A stretch of 64,000 bases of DNA, from contig JAQMWT010000379.1 of assembly GCA_029834535.1 (NCBI GenBank), positions 434,001 to 498,000 of the forward strand, in the 5' to 3' direction. A program made the translations under genes and the position numbers. Shown piece after piece: positions 29,901 to 41,042 of this stretch (positions are counted from its first letter, which is position 1; each line of letters begins with the position of its first letter). The notes below the pieces were generated by a model. The model saw only the letters and a list, made by a program, of their open reading frames with translations. It was not told the DNA's origin and ran no database searches. The stretch is from Chrysophaeum taylorii. Its lineage: Eukaryota; Sar; Pelagophyceae; Pelagomonadales; Pelagomonadaceae.

Positions 29901-31064
29901 GGACCTACATGTGCGGCGACACAAACTGCTTCGATGGCTACCTCCGAGACGAAGACCTCGCCGTGGATCGCGACCCCGCGCTCCTCGCCGTGCACCCCGA
30001 CTACGCCTATGAATGCCTCAACATATGGCTCAACTCCGACGAGCAGTGGACGATCCTCAACCCTCTCCTCATCTGCGAGGACCCAACCGATCCCGCGGCG
30101 ATCACCATGTGCGAGGCCCTCTCCCCGGGCGCGCGCAAGACGTATCGCGGTAAGGACGGCACCGGCGATTTCGAGTTCTCTCAGACTCTCGTTTTTGTCA
30201 AGGACACCGGTCAGGACGCGCCGCCTTGGGTCAATTTTCTCGACTCTGCCATGTCTAAGATGAACAAGTTTTACCGCGAAACCGGCATCAAGGGCTGGTG
30301 TGGCAACAACTCGGCTCGCTTCTTCGCGCAGTTCCGGTGGCTCGAGAACCGCCTCTGGCTCACCATCCTCTATGGTCTCATCCTCATCTTTGGCCTCTTG
30401 GTCATCTTCATGTTCTTCCACGGCTGTTCCAGGTGGCCCCTCGCACACCGTCTCGCCGCCGCGACTTGGCTCGCACTCGTCACCGTTCTCAACATTCTTG
30501 CCTCCATCGTCCTCGTCGTCGCCATCTTCGTCGCCGCCGGCTTCCGCCTCAACTGCTTCAGCGCCGTCAACATCTTAATGTGCGTCGGCTTCGGCGTCGA
30601 GTTTACTGCACACATCGTCCTGGTCTACGCTCGTAAGCCCGCGGGCAACAACGCGTCCCGCCTCAGCCATGCTTTAGTCACCATGTTGCCACCCATCGTC
30701 GACGGCTCCGTATCGACGCTTCTCTCCATCGTGCCACTCGCGGCCTCCAAGTTCCCTTACGTCGTCTCCTACTTTTTCGGTTCGTTTCGTTTCTTCTTGC
30801 GCAATTCTTCAGATGCCTCATCTTCTTTCATTTCCCCTCCTCTCAGGCCTCTACATGCTCATTTCGTGCGTTGGCCTTTACATCGGCTGCGTTGTTCTCC
30901 CATCCTGCATGGCGGCCTTCGGCTACTCTAAGCTTTTCTACGACAGCCCGGAAGACGACCACGTCGCAGCGGTCGCCGTCGTCGCCGACGTCAAGGATAT
31001 GGGCGACGAAAACGACGACGATCCCGTCAAAACCAAAATTAATAACGAGGCGGGCTACGACTAG
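26954..31064 (+). CDS. Patched/NPC1-like RND-family protein with sterol-sensing domain
   Basis: Two exons (26954-30779 and 30847-31064) with a 67-nt intron give 1347 residues. One TM helix near residue 30 is followed by a large Cys-rich extracytoplasmic loop (about 55-560), then a block of five TMs (about 565-735; VPILIIGYGLVLAYAIFV to LCILFGFTALLAM) that is the sterol-sensing domain, a second lumenal loop, and a second TM block (about 1130-1330). TM4 carries GLGVNDMFIV where Patched has GVGVDDMF, so the first Asp of the proton-relay pair is Asn. TM10 carries VGFGVEFTAHIV with the expected Glu. The family moves sterols or other lipids using an ion gradient. The splice in the last TM restores YFFGLYMLISCVGLYIGCVV. 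The acidic tail is cytosolic. Confidence 0.9.
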
Positions 31065-31577
31065 GTGATTTCGTGATCTCGTGTTGTCGTCGTCGTCGTC
31101 ATCGTCGTCGTTGATGTAAATTCTTGTTATCAGCGCGCTCCCTGCCTATATGCTGCGCCGAGCTACTTCATCGTCTACAGCTCCGGAGAAGTCTCGCAAT
31201 ACCGAGCGATGTTGATTGATCTACAAATTGAACTCCTCCTCCTCCTCCTCCTCCTCCTCCTTAACCTTTTGAGTTGTGCCACTGCATGCACAAGGGCTGC
31301 GACTTTCGTTCCACATCCAAGCACCCAGGGCTACTTCTGATCCGCATCTTGGCACATAACAGTATGGAGGGCAATAATAGTATGGAGGGCAATAATGCGA
31401 AAGAGGTCTCCACCATCCAATCCCACGCGCAGAGCCCGCTTTCTCGGTGCTGCTACTGCTGCTGCTGCCCTGTCCTGCTACTCGCCCTGAAGTTTATAGT
31501 AAAGGCATGCCGCCCTAGGGATCGGAGATTCACTACACCGTGAAAAACTTAACTAGAAGCGCGCCATGCAGCGGGTT
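31065..31577. other. intergenic between convergent genes, simple repeats
   Basis: Holds GTC repeats (about 31085-31112), a (CTC)n run at about 31230-31260 and an 18-bp direct duplication (agtatggagggcaataat, about 31363-31398). No gene was seen. Confidence 0.6.
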
Positions 31578-32519
31578 TCACCCTTTTTGTTGGTTGGAAG
31601 CCATTTGCCTCGTCGTCAAAGTGGCAAGAAGAGTTTGCATATCGGCCTGTACGGCGAGCGACATCGACTTGAGGTCGCCCTGAAGCTGTGCCATTTCCTC
31701 CTTGCATCTGGCGAGTTCGGCGCGCTTTTCAGCCAAACGCGAGAGCGTTCTAGCGCGATCTACCGGCCGCTTTCGGAAGACGTGGATCGTTGTGCGCGCT
31801 CCCGTCACGCGATCTGGGTTTTCGCCCGCCCATTCAGGCAGGGTGGTCGGTGGTTCGACTTGAATGGTTTCCTCGAGACTAAACACGCTGCACTCTTTCA
31901 TGGCGCGCTCGAACTCGGCGACGCCGAGACGACCGTCGCGCGACGCTATGATGGCGGTCCCCCCCTCATTTGCACAGACGGACTCCAATGTCTTCGCCAG
32001 TGACTGGACGCAGTCGCGGCCATAGACGACGTCGGACGCGATCACCACATCAGCAACTATGGATGTGTCGTTGTCCTCGCCATCCCAATCCAACAATTCA
32101 AAGCGCACACCAGTGATGTCATTGAGATTGGCGTTTCGACTCGCCCGCCGGAGCACGCTCTTCGATCTGTCTGTGGCAATCACGCTTCTAGCGGTCCCCA
32201 ACAACGAAATGGACAACGACGGCAACGCCAGGCCACAACCAAGCTCACAGAACCGCCCACGAAGTGCGCCGTCGCGCACTTTGCGAACTACATACCGCGC
32301 CAGCTCGTGTGCCGCACCCCACAGCACACCTCCGCTCTGATCCGCACCGCTTGACCCAAAGGCGTGCGCGGCCTGAATCATGCGCACACTCAAGGCTTCG
32401 TCGACACAAACGGTGACAATAGGAGCGTCGAGCTCGTCTTCGGACTCGACTGTCGCTGCATCGTCGTCGATCACGCCATATTCGCAAAAGAGGTCGAGGT
32501 CGGTCTTGTTGTGGGACAT
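31578..32519 (-). CDS. METTL21-like (methyltransferase 16 family) protein methyltransferase
   Basis: Single exon, 313 residues. SGGVLWGAAHELARYV precedes motif I, FCELGCGLALPSL, as in the METTL21/EEF-KMT group, and the post-I acidic residue is in VIATDRS. The hallmark DxxY-type motif appears as VADVVIASDVVYG. These enzymes methylate lysines of chaperones or elongation factors. The exact substrate is not inferable. The last 60 residues form a predicted coiled coil (RLAEKRAELARCKEEMAQLQ), unusual for this small family. A TGCTAAGAGG repeat lies directly upstream of the start codon. Confidence 0.85.
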   Translation of the reverse strand: MSHNKTDLDLFCEYGVIDDDAATVESEDELDAPIVTVCVDEALSVRMIQAAHAFGSSGADQSGGVLWGAAHELARYVVRKVRDGALRGRFCELGCGLALPSLSISLLGTARSVIATDRSKSVLRRASRNANLNDITGVRFELLDWDGEDNDTSIVADVVIASDVVYGRDCVQSLAKTLESVCANEGGTAIIASRDGRLGVAEFERAMKECSVFSLEETIQVEPPTTLPEWAGENPDRVTGARTTIHVFRKRPVDRARTLSRLAEKRAELARCKEEMAQLQGDLKSMSLAVQADMQTLLATLTTRQMASNQQKG

Positions 32520-33371
32520 ACGGCTCTAGGGTTTTTAAAGGTCGACTCTGCTAAGAGGGGGGGATGCTTGTGAGTGCTTGAAGGATTGGTGCGTTGTGTG
32601 ATGTGCCTGCATGAAGGGCGTAGATGGGCACGCGAGGCCTAGTCGGGGTCATCGCCGAGCCGCGGGGCAGGCGAAGAGAGGACGGGTCTTTGTGAAAGGC
32701 CGACTTCTAAGGGAGGAGGAGTAAACTCAAAGGGCCAATTCGAATGAAAGGGCGTAGCGTGCGCTGAGAGAGGGGTGGGGGGAGTGCGGTCGTTAGGATG
32801 CAGTGAATACACGGTGTTCAATGCCCTGGGTTTTTAAGGGTCGACTGACTGCTAAGAGGAGGGGGTGCTCCGAGTTTTTTAGAGAAAAGGCTGAAAGCTC
32901 GGTCGGGTGGGGACGGCGGGAGCTCTAGGCGAGCAGGGGCTTATAATCATCGAGTCTGGGAGTTGCCCACCACAATAATATATTTAGATTGAAGCGTAGT
33001 TTGGCGAGCAAGGAGCTAATGATGGAGCCGGGAAGTTGGCATTGCGTCGGAGCCCCGCCCGCAATTGCTCTCGGGGTAGGGACTCTCCATCGACTATTCT
33101 GCTGCACTCCCAAACACGCGCTTTTCTCATAAAAACGTAGGAAGGAAACCGCCGTTACAGACGGACAACAGCAAAGCTCACGGAAGCAGCATGCAGCGGC
33201 TGGAGCCAGCGTGGGCGCGCCGGGGGTCATTGTCAGGGAGACTAGGCAAGGACATATAAGAGGGTGGCCACCATTCCGCCGGCCAGGACACGCGTGCTTG
33301 GGCGTGTGCATGCATGCAACAATATCGTGGTGGCCCACCAGGCGGCGTGTTTCTCCTTCCGCTCTTACTTC
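32520..33371. other. intergenic, carrying repeat copies
   Basis: A diverged near-full copy of the dispersed repeat spans about 32530-32730 (tttttaaaggtcgactctgc...taagagg, gatgtgcctgcatgaag, cctagtcggggtcatcgccg, ggcaggcgaagagagga). A second start (tttttaagggtcgactgactgctaagagg) begins at about 32828. The remainder (32880-33371) has no gene that I can support. Confidence 0.6.
32530..32860 (+). repeat. TGCTAAGAGG-family repeat, one long and one short copy
   Basis: The long copy follows the same order of blocks as each arm of the 20033-21093 element, including the inner gaggcctagtcggggtcatc and ggcaggcgaagagagga segments, with many substitutions and an altered middle. The short copy at about 32828 retains only the first roughly 35 bp. 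Both lie within 350 bp upstream of the METTL21-like gene start. Confidence 0.75.
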
Positions 33372-34511
33372 TTACGGAGCCTTCGCGCACGTCTCGATGA
33401 GGACATCCCAGACCTGCGCGACGGCAGCTGAGATTTACTAGAAAAAAAAAGCCGCACCTTTTTCGGGACCGGGATGGTGCCTTTTTCGATGTTTATTTTC
33501 GCGATGGCCATCGACGAGTCTCCCGGGAGTCGGACACCCTCTGGGTGCGAAGCAGCAACCGTCTGAATTATCGAGGCGGCGCGGGCCGCAAAACCATCGA
33601 CCATCGCGTCGGGGTCAATCGCTATGACGTGGTGGCCCCAGCTCTTGGCAGTCTTTTTGGATTCGACCTGGCCGAGGACGGCACCGCCCGAGAGCGCGGC
33701 GCATAGAAGTTCGACCATGAGTGCGAGGCCGACACCCTTGTGGCCGCCAAAGTTCGCAATCGCCCCGCCACCACCGCCGATGTGGATGTCAGAAACATCG
33801 GTCGTCCACTCGCCGGCCGCGTTGTAGGCCGACTGCTCTGGAAGCGGCGTGCCCGTGGCCTTGCATTTAAGCACCCCAAAAAGCGCGACGGCGGCCGTGG
33901 ACATGTCGAAAACAAAGGGCTCCCGGCCCTCGACCGGGCACGCGAAGCAGAGGGGGTTCGTCCCAAACGAGGCCTTGGCGCCTGGCTTGGCGGCGACGAA
34001 CTCGGGACTGTTTGCAGTGATAATCACGACGCGGCCAGCTTTAGCGGCCTGCGCGCCGTACCACGCGAGCTGACCGGATGATGTGGACGTGTTGTAGACT
34101 CCCACGGTCGCAACGCCACCCTTGGACTTCGTGATGGCGATATCGACGGCGGCCTTGAGCGCCAGCATCCCCGGAGACTGCATGCCGTTGAGCACGGACG
34201 ACGTATCTGTCACGCGCTCGACTACGGGGGCCGCGCTCCCCGGCGCTGGGGCCATCAGCTGTGGTTGGTACATCTTCACCAAACCCTGGTTGTTCCCGCC
34301 TAAGCTGCGACATCAAACGAGACTCCCTAAGACTGCCTCACAGGTTTCAGCGGCGACCATCACTTCAGCCTGAATCGCAGCTTCCGGCTCGCCCCAGCCC
34401 ACAGCCATAAGCGCTTTCTTCGTCGTCTCGAACGCTTCGCCGAGGGCAACCTGAGACAGCGGTAATGAAGACCTTCCGTGCACAAACGACCTCTACGATC
34501 TCGTCCGCCAT
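33372..34511 (-). CDS. malate/L-lactate dehydrogenase-type (Ldh_2) oxidoreductase
   Basis: Four exons, 34491-34511, 34342-34450, 33458-34299 and 33372-33413, joined by GT-AG introns of 40, 42 and 44 nt, give 337 residues, the usual family length. The core contains the NAD(P)-binding features of the Ldh_2 fold: VGVYNTSTSSGQLAWYGAQA, GTNPLCFACPVEGREPFVFD and a Gly-rich stretch with NFGGHKGVGLALMVELL. The family oxidises 2-hydroxyacids such as malate, L-lactate, ureidoglycolate or sulfolactate; which one is not clear here. The expected HG(S/N)xG substrate loop appears as CGNNQGLVKMY, spanning the second splice, so the usual His is Cys in my joined product. The first exon is only seven codons (MADEIVE). 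Confidence 0.87.
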
Positions 34512-35245
<734 letters not shown>

Positions 35246-37024
35246 CTACGGAAAGCGGAGGAGGAGCCCGTCGGTGTCGGTCGGCGAGTTGATCATCGCC
35301 GCTTTCGTTGGCTTTTTGATGGTGGTGTCGTCGGTGGGCGAGGTACTTGGGTTGTGGCGACGACGGACGTTGGTGGTAGTCAAAAGAAGGAGGGCTGATG
35401 AGACAGCACCAAGGAGAAAGGTCGCGAGGGGAAGGAGGGAGGGGGGTATTTTGGGCGAGCGGCTACAGTTTCGGCCGTCGAAACCCTCGAAGCAACGACA
35501 CTCGCCTTGTGGCAACACGAGAACGCCGTTCTCACAGTCGTATCCCTTCGCGTCCGCCCACCGCTGCCACTCGAGCTCGTCGCCGCGGGACCAAACGCGC
35601 GGATCGTCCGACGAGACGAGCGGCTCGGTTTCGACCCAGCGGTCCCATGCTTCTTCAAAGTCGGATTGCCTGATTTTCGTAGTGGCGCAAACCTCAGAGA
35701 CAGAGGCCAGCAGTATCGCCTTGAGCTGCGCGAGATCGAGACCCCAGCTGACGACGGCGGCAACGACGTCGTGTGTCGGCGGGTTGGTGTCGAACAGAGC
35801 GTTGTCGTCGTTCGAGATGACGAACGGCACGCGGTGCGCGCACAGTTGTCGGGCCGAGTGCGACCGAAGGTCCGGGACGAAGCGCAGCAGGAGATTCGAC
35901 AGCGGGTTGACAGCGACGCAGGTCCCGGAACCCGCGAGGGCCTGGAGCACGACGTGGCTGTGCCCGGCGCTTATGCCGTGGCCGATCCTGTGAGCGCCGG
36001 CCGCCACTGCCTCCACCACGTTCAGGCTCGTATCGTAGATGTCGAGGTCCTCGGGATCCGGCGCGGGTCGCGCCCTGTTCGTGGCGCCCGCATAGCTCGT
36101 TTCCCCCGCGTGGACCACCAATACCTTGCCGCGCGATTTCGCAAACTCGAGGGTCGGCCGATGGTAGCGGTAACTGTGTCCCTTGTCCTCCTCATCGACC
36201 AGGTCCAAGACGTCCGCAAACTCGAGTTGACTCCCGGCGTCCTCGAGGGCCTTCTCTTGATTCTGAGACCTCCCAATCTCCGCGATCACGGTGAACGGTA
36301 GAATGTTGTTCTGGAGTTCACGGTACATTTCGACTTCTCGCGACACCGGAACGGGACCGTCGTCGTCGTACTTTCCCCCGTACTTGTACTTGAGTTCGAG
36401 TGAGCCGTACCCCGCCGCCGAAAACATCCGTAGCGTGTTGGCGAGCCACGCCTCGAGCATCGGCAGGTAGTCGAAGAGGTCGGCGATAAATCCGAAGCTT
36501 TTGTCGAACTGATCCCAGGCCCGCGGAGATTGCCAGCTGTCGTCGTGACTGGTGTACGTGATCTTATCGAACAGCCATCGCGCGGTCGCGTTCGGGTACA
36601 TGGTTTTCGCGGGAATCCCAGACCGGAAATTCAGGCTCCCGTTATTATTCACGTACAAGTTTTCCCAATACTTGTCGACGAGCACCTCTGCGAGCCACGT
36701 GTAATTCCCCGCGAGCTCGAGGTGCAAGTGGAGCGCCGCGCCCTTGGGCATGCGGTGCAGCGCCCCGAACAGCCCCGACTTTTCCACCCGTTCCTTCGCG
36801 CCGTAGAACGCCGACGGCGACCCGTACGGAAAGTCGGGCGTCAGAAGCAATTCGTTCCTTTGGATTCGCAGCGACTTCTCCAGCGCTTTCTCCCGCGCGG
36901 ACAGCTCCACCCCGCACCCCAACATCTGCGACGCGTTCAGGATCGCCTCGCGCACGCCGAACCGGGCCCTGGCCTTTGGGAGGTCGTACTCCACGAGCAC
37001 GGCGCCAACTAACAACAAAAACAT
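35246..37024 (-). CDS. ADGF/ADA2-type adenosine deaminase with EGF-like module and C-terminal membrane anchor
   Basis: Single exon, 592 residues from ATG 37024 (MFLLLVGAVLVEYDLP, a signal-peptide-like start). The metal-dependent deaminase motifs are all present: MPKGAALHLHLEL (HxH zinc ligands), HAGET, HRIGHG and the SNDD zinc aspartate. The long N-terminal PRB-like region before the barrel places it with secreted adenosine deaminase growth factors (ADA2) rather than cytosolic ADA. After the barrel, a short Cys-rich segment (CENGVLVLPQGECRCFEGFD, then GRNC) is EGF-like, followed by a hydrophobic helix (LLPLATFLLGAVSSALLLL) and a basic tail, predicting a type I ectoenzyme. Expected role: converting extracellular or lumenal adenosine to inosine, for purine salvage or signalling. 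Confidence 0.92.
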   Translation of the reverse strand: MFLLLVGAVLVEYDLPKARARFGVREAILNASQMLGCGVELSAREKALEKSLRIQRNELLLTPDFPYGSPSAFYGAKERVEKSGLFGALHRMPKGAALHLHLELAGNYTWLAEVLVDKYWENLYVNNNGSLNFRSGIPAKTMYPNATARWLFDKITYTSHDDSWQSPRAWDQFDKSFGFIADLFDYLPMLEAWLANTLRMFSAAGYGSLELKYKYGGKYDDDGPVPVSREVEMYRELQNNILPFTVIAEIGRSQNQEKALEDAGSQLEFADVLDLVDEEDKGHSYRYHRPTLEFAKSRGKVLVVHAGETSYAGATNRARPAPDPEDLDIYDTSLNVVEAVAAGAHRIGHGISAGHSHVVLQALAGSGTCVAVNPLSNLLLRFVPDLRSHSARQLCAHRVPFVISNDDNALFDTNPPTHDVVAAVVSWGLDLAQLKAILLASVSEVCATTKIRQSDFEEAWDRWVETEPLVSSDDPRVWSRGDELEWQRWADAKGYDCENGVLVLPQGECRCFEGFDGRNCSRSPKIPPSLLPLATFLLGAVSSALLLLTTTNVRRRHNPSTSPTDDTTIKKPTKAAMINSPTDTDGLLLRFP

Positions 37025-38120
37025 ATCCTTCGCTCGATCACACGATCGTAGATTAGGGCCCAAGCATAATAATTTCGGGGGCAAGAAGGCACCAGGAAGC
37101 GTTGGGCAATCAAGAGAATCGGCCACAACGACCGACACAAAAATGAGGCAGTCGACATTTAAAGACACAAAAATGAGGACACCTAACTAATCCGACCCCT
37201 TTTTTGCACGACGAGACGCAAGCAGGCTATGGCGCGCAGGCGAACTGCCTTGGCTCTTAAGAGAGCATTGGAAAGACGGTTGTTTAAATAAAAAGCAGCG
37301 GTTGGATACGTCGATGGATTGCAGTGCGCGACTTGTAGTCGATGTTGATGTCTTTTTGCTTGGACGTCGTCGGCGCTGCCATTGTTGCCTCGAATAATAC
37401 TTGCACAATGAGGTTGGGGTCGTCGTCAGCGGGAAAAGCATTGCGCTCTAGTCGTGTTAGCTCCTAGAAGAGGCGCGCGGAAACTTCTCCGTCGGTCGAC
37501 GTCCGAGAAGTTCGCGGCGACACAGCCGGCCATGATAATATAAGGGCGCTAGATTGCGAATTTGCGTTCGAACGAAGCGCACGCCCGTTTGCGTTATAAA
37601 AAACTTGAAGCAGGGTGGGTCCTTTTGCGTCGTCATAACTTGCTCTTTTGCGGCCTATAATAACTTGAATCCCCCGCAAAAAGACTGGCGGGGGCGCGGA
37701 AAATAGGCTCATGGGGGCACGGCGTAAGGTGTACGGAGTGTCTCGAAACCACCCCAAACGAAGGAGGAAACCGACGGCAGCGAGTGAACAAATTTTTTCC
37801 GCAGAACTAAGAAGGGCGCACGGAAACCGCTGCCTTGTAGAGGGGGATGGATTCCGGCACACGACGGCCACTTAACTAAGAATATATCTACGGCCCGAGC
37901 ACATGAGCACGAAAGAGGCTTGGATTGTGGTAATTGATGGATGCCGGGATTCGGACAGACGAGATGCCACGAAACTGTCAGAGACTGGGTGACAGCGCAA
38001 AGAGAAGATGACGGCGCGGGACGGAGCGAGCACTAGAGTCGAAAAGAGTCTAGACAATATACAATGTCGATGTCGGGGTGGGCATCATCATCAGATGGAA
38101 GGAGGTCGCAAGCACGAGAT
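37025..38120. other. intergenic, no supported gene
   Basis: A partial repeat motif (gtcgacatttaaagacac) occurs at about 37153-37170. Several TATA-like and thymine-rich runs are present. The minus frame 37464-37871 has no recognisable domain and I do not annotate it. Confidence 0.5.
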
Positions 38121-40479
38121 CTAGAGAGTGACGTCGATTTGGTTGAACGTGATGGCTGCTAACAATGCTTCGGGAAGTTCTTCTTGTTGTCGGCCTTCGA
38201 TCGTGAGCGCGATATCGAGCGGACCCATGGTCGGGAGTCGATTTTGCACGAGGTAGATGGCACCGCGCGCGATGTAGGAGAAGCTGTCGCCAACGTCGAT
38301 GTTGACTTCGACGTATGTGTTGCCTTCGCCGTGGGAACCGTGCGTGACGACGGAGATACCTTGGCGAGTCTACGCGCGCGGCAGATCATCGAGAACCGAA
38401 AGCGACGCGACTCACTCGACCTCCGCCGAAGGTGGAGTTGTTCGCCATGAGCACTGGCTTTGCGTTCCACTTTTGCGCGAGGCGCGGGACCTGTCGTGGC
38501 GCGAGATACGGCGACGTAGCAAAAGCGGAACGCGCCGCGGGGGAATCGTGCGCGTTGAAGATGCCCTTGAGGCGGCCGTTCAAAACGAGGTCGACGGGTG
38601 CCGTGCGCAACCAGGTCTCGGCGAGTTGCAGGGCCGCGGGCCACCCTAAAGATAAATTCAAAACGAAAGCAGCGCTCTTACGGGACATGTCTTCCTCGGT
38701 CTTGACGATAGACCGAGCGTAGTCGGAGAGCGCGAAGAACGTCACCATGACCTAAGACGAGATGCCAAGGAGGTTATGCGGGGACTCACGGCGTATCGTG
38801 TCCCTTGACGCGAGGGCCGCAGCGAGGGTCCTTCGAGCGGGAGGTTGATGCTCACGAATAGGAAGCGCGGGAGGTGGCCGGTCGCCCGCAGACCGCTCGC
38901 GAGTTCGTAGTCTTCGCTCGAATAACTCCGTCCCCGCCTCCGGTCCGCGGAGAACGGCTGGTACACCCCGCGGTCGATGCTGCGGCGGAGGACCTCGGGC
39001 AGATCCGTAACGCTGCGAATAGGGCCGCTGGGCGAATACAGGACGAAGGCCTGCGCGCCACCAAAGTCTTCTTACGCCGACGCGACGGCGACTCTCGCCT
39101 CGGCGGGATCGTACGTCGCCGGCGCCGACGGTTGCTTGACGCCGTCGTCCATGTACGCCTCGCCGCGGAGGTGGAAACTCTCAGAATCAGGACCTGCGCG
39201 ACCGAGTCCTCACGAGTTTTATCGCCGCCAATAAAGGGCGCGACTTACGCGACCACGTGTTGGGCGGCCTAGTCTTCGCGGGACCTCCCGAGGTCTTGTC
39301 CTTGGCGATCGGGACGATTTTGATGCCGCGGGGCTCTTCTTTGCGTGGCGTCGGCGCCGATTCATCGTGTGGCGGCGCCGGCTCTTCTTGCTTGTGGCGG
39401 TGCGGGCGGGCGCCGGGTTCCGTCGACGAAGCGCGCCACCGCCGGAGGTAGGTTCGCCGCTTGCTGCTGCCGCCGCTCGTGGGCTGCCGATGATCTTCTT
39501 CCTCCGTAGACGCGTGAGAGAGAACAGTAGTCTTCTTCGCTTGCTGGTCGTTGCGGCGGGCGGGCGCGCGAGACGGGTGCTGCTGTCGGGAGAGCGCGGC
39601 GATCGCGAGTCGCGACGACCACCGGTAAGCCGCGTCCGCGTGCGAGACGAGCGACAGCAGCGAGACGACGGCTGCAACAACTTGGAGGCGGAACATGCCC
39701 GAACCGTCGCTGAGGACGACCACGACGCACGTCGTCGTCGCCGCCGCCGCAGCCATCACGAGAGACACCGTCGAGCTGAAGCATCGAGCGAGAAGATCCA
39801 CGACCGTTCCTTCGTCCTCGTCGCGGTCGTCGTCGTACGGGAGGTCGTGCGTGTCGGCAAGGGCTGACAGGTCCGCGCCGTCGTCGCCGAGGCCGGTTTC
39901 GCCCTGGGCATCGCCGGTCGCCACTCTCTCCGACGACAGGTGATCGTCCTTGCCCGGCGCTTGCGCCTGGGAAATTGTTGTTCTTCAAGCTGCTACGATG
40001 CCGCGTCTCTGGGATATTACCGTTCTGCGTCTCGCGCCGCCGAGGGAAAATCTCGACTCGGTCAGGGTGGTGGCTAACGGGGCGAGCTCTCGCGGAAGCT
40101 GTGTTATCCCAAGCTCTGGCTCAACACAGGCGCATGCACACGCACCTTGGCATCGCGCCGGACTTTGTCGCGCAACTGGAAGAGTCGACGTCGAGCGCCC
40201 GCTGCCGCGTGCCTGACGGCGCGAGTGTCAATTCCACCACTCGTGTGGCCTTCCAACCCGGTCGCGATGCGGTGCACGGCGCGCCTAACGTCTCGAGTTA
40301 CCAAGGGCTGCGGCGTCAAACACGCACTCGACGCGGCCTCGGGTCTTGCCCGAGTCGTTGGACGCGGGCGCGGGGGTTAGGTGGCGGCGCTCGCGCGCGG
40401 GCGGCGACGGGCTTCGCTCGCGCTGTTTTCGCGGCGGGGGGTCGTCGAAGACCTCCTTAAAAAAAACATCCTTGTTGGC

Positions 40480-40518
<39 letters not shown>

Positions 40519-40881
40519 GTCGATTTCGATGTCGGCCGCGGACTGGACGCTCGCGGCGTCCGAGCCGTCGTCTTCGCCATCGTCTTCGTCGTCTTTGTCG
40601 TTGTCTGAGGCGCCGTTGCGTAGCGGCAGCGCGCTCCGATGCGTGGGCATCGCCTTGGCCGTGTCGGCTCGCGCCAGGCGCCGTCGCCGTTCGTCCGACG
40701 GTCTCTTGATCTTGCGACGCAACGCGTGTGCCGTCGACACAAAAATCCCGGGGGATTTTCCATCATCTCGTTTGGTGTTCCGAGGCGAAAGGCCGCCTTC
40801 GGCGGCGTGGTCTCCGACGGAAAACTCGACACCAACCTCTGTAGCAGCACTAGCAGCAGCAGGAGCAGGAGGAGCAGACAT
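38121..40881 (-). CDS. EDR2-like protein with C-terminal DUF1336 domain
   Basis: Eight exons are inferred: 40302-40881, 40146-40201, 40021-40098, 39249-39966, 39093-39193, 38790-39050, 38416-38751 and 38121-38369. Introns are 100, 47, 47, 54, 55, 42, 38 and 46 nt counting from 5' to 3' (the fifth, 39051-39092, could use a slightly different donor). All phases agree, giving 792 residues. The C-terminal 330 residues match the EDR2_C domain: NTWSRPDSESFHLRGEAYMD, YELASGLRATGHLPRFLFVSI, HGEGNTYVEVNIDVGDSF and ELPEALLAAITFNQID. In plants EDR2 couples lipid-binding START/PH domains to this module at endomembranes. Here the N-terminal half is low-complexity (poly-Ala, acidic and basic runs) with a possible TM hairpin around residues 280-330 and no START domain visible. 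The function is probably lipid or membrane association. Confidence 0.82.
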
Positions 40882-41042
40882 GTGATGATGTCCAGTCAAA
40901 TTCGGGGAACGCGCCGACACAGGGGTAATTATAAGTGACAATAGTTCCGTTTCGCGGTCCGCTGGTTTTCCAAATCGGAAACTCGCAGGCAGGAGATAGA
41001 AAAAACAGGCGAACGAACTGTTAATATTCTTGCTGTGCTGTT
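40882..41042. promoter_or_regulatory. divergent intergenic region of 161 bp
   Basis: Separates the start codons of the EDR2-like (minus) and ankyrin (plus) genes, so both promoters must lie here. No specific element is recognised. Confidence 0.35.

Noticed and set aside
37464-37871. 135-codon minus ORF
   Set aside because: No domain, no leader, no homologous pattern that I recognise, and codon usage unlike the neighbouring genes.
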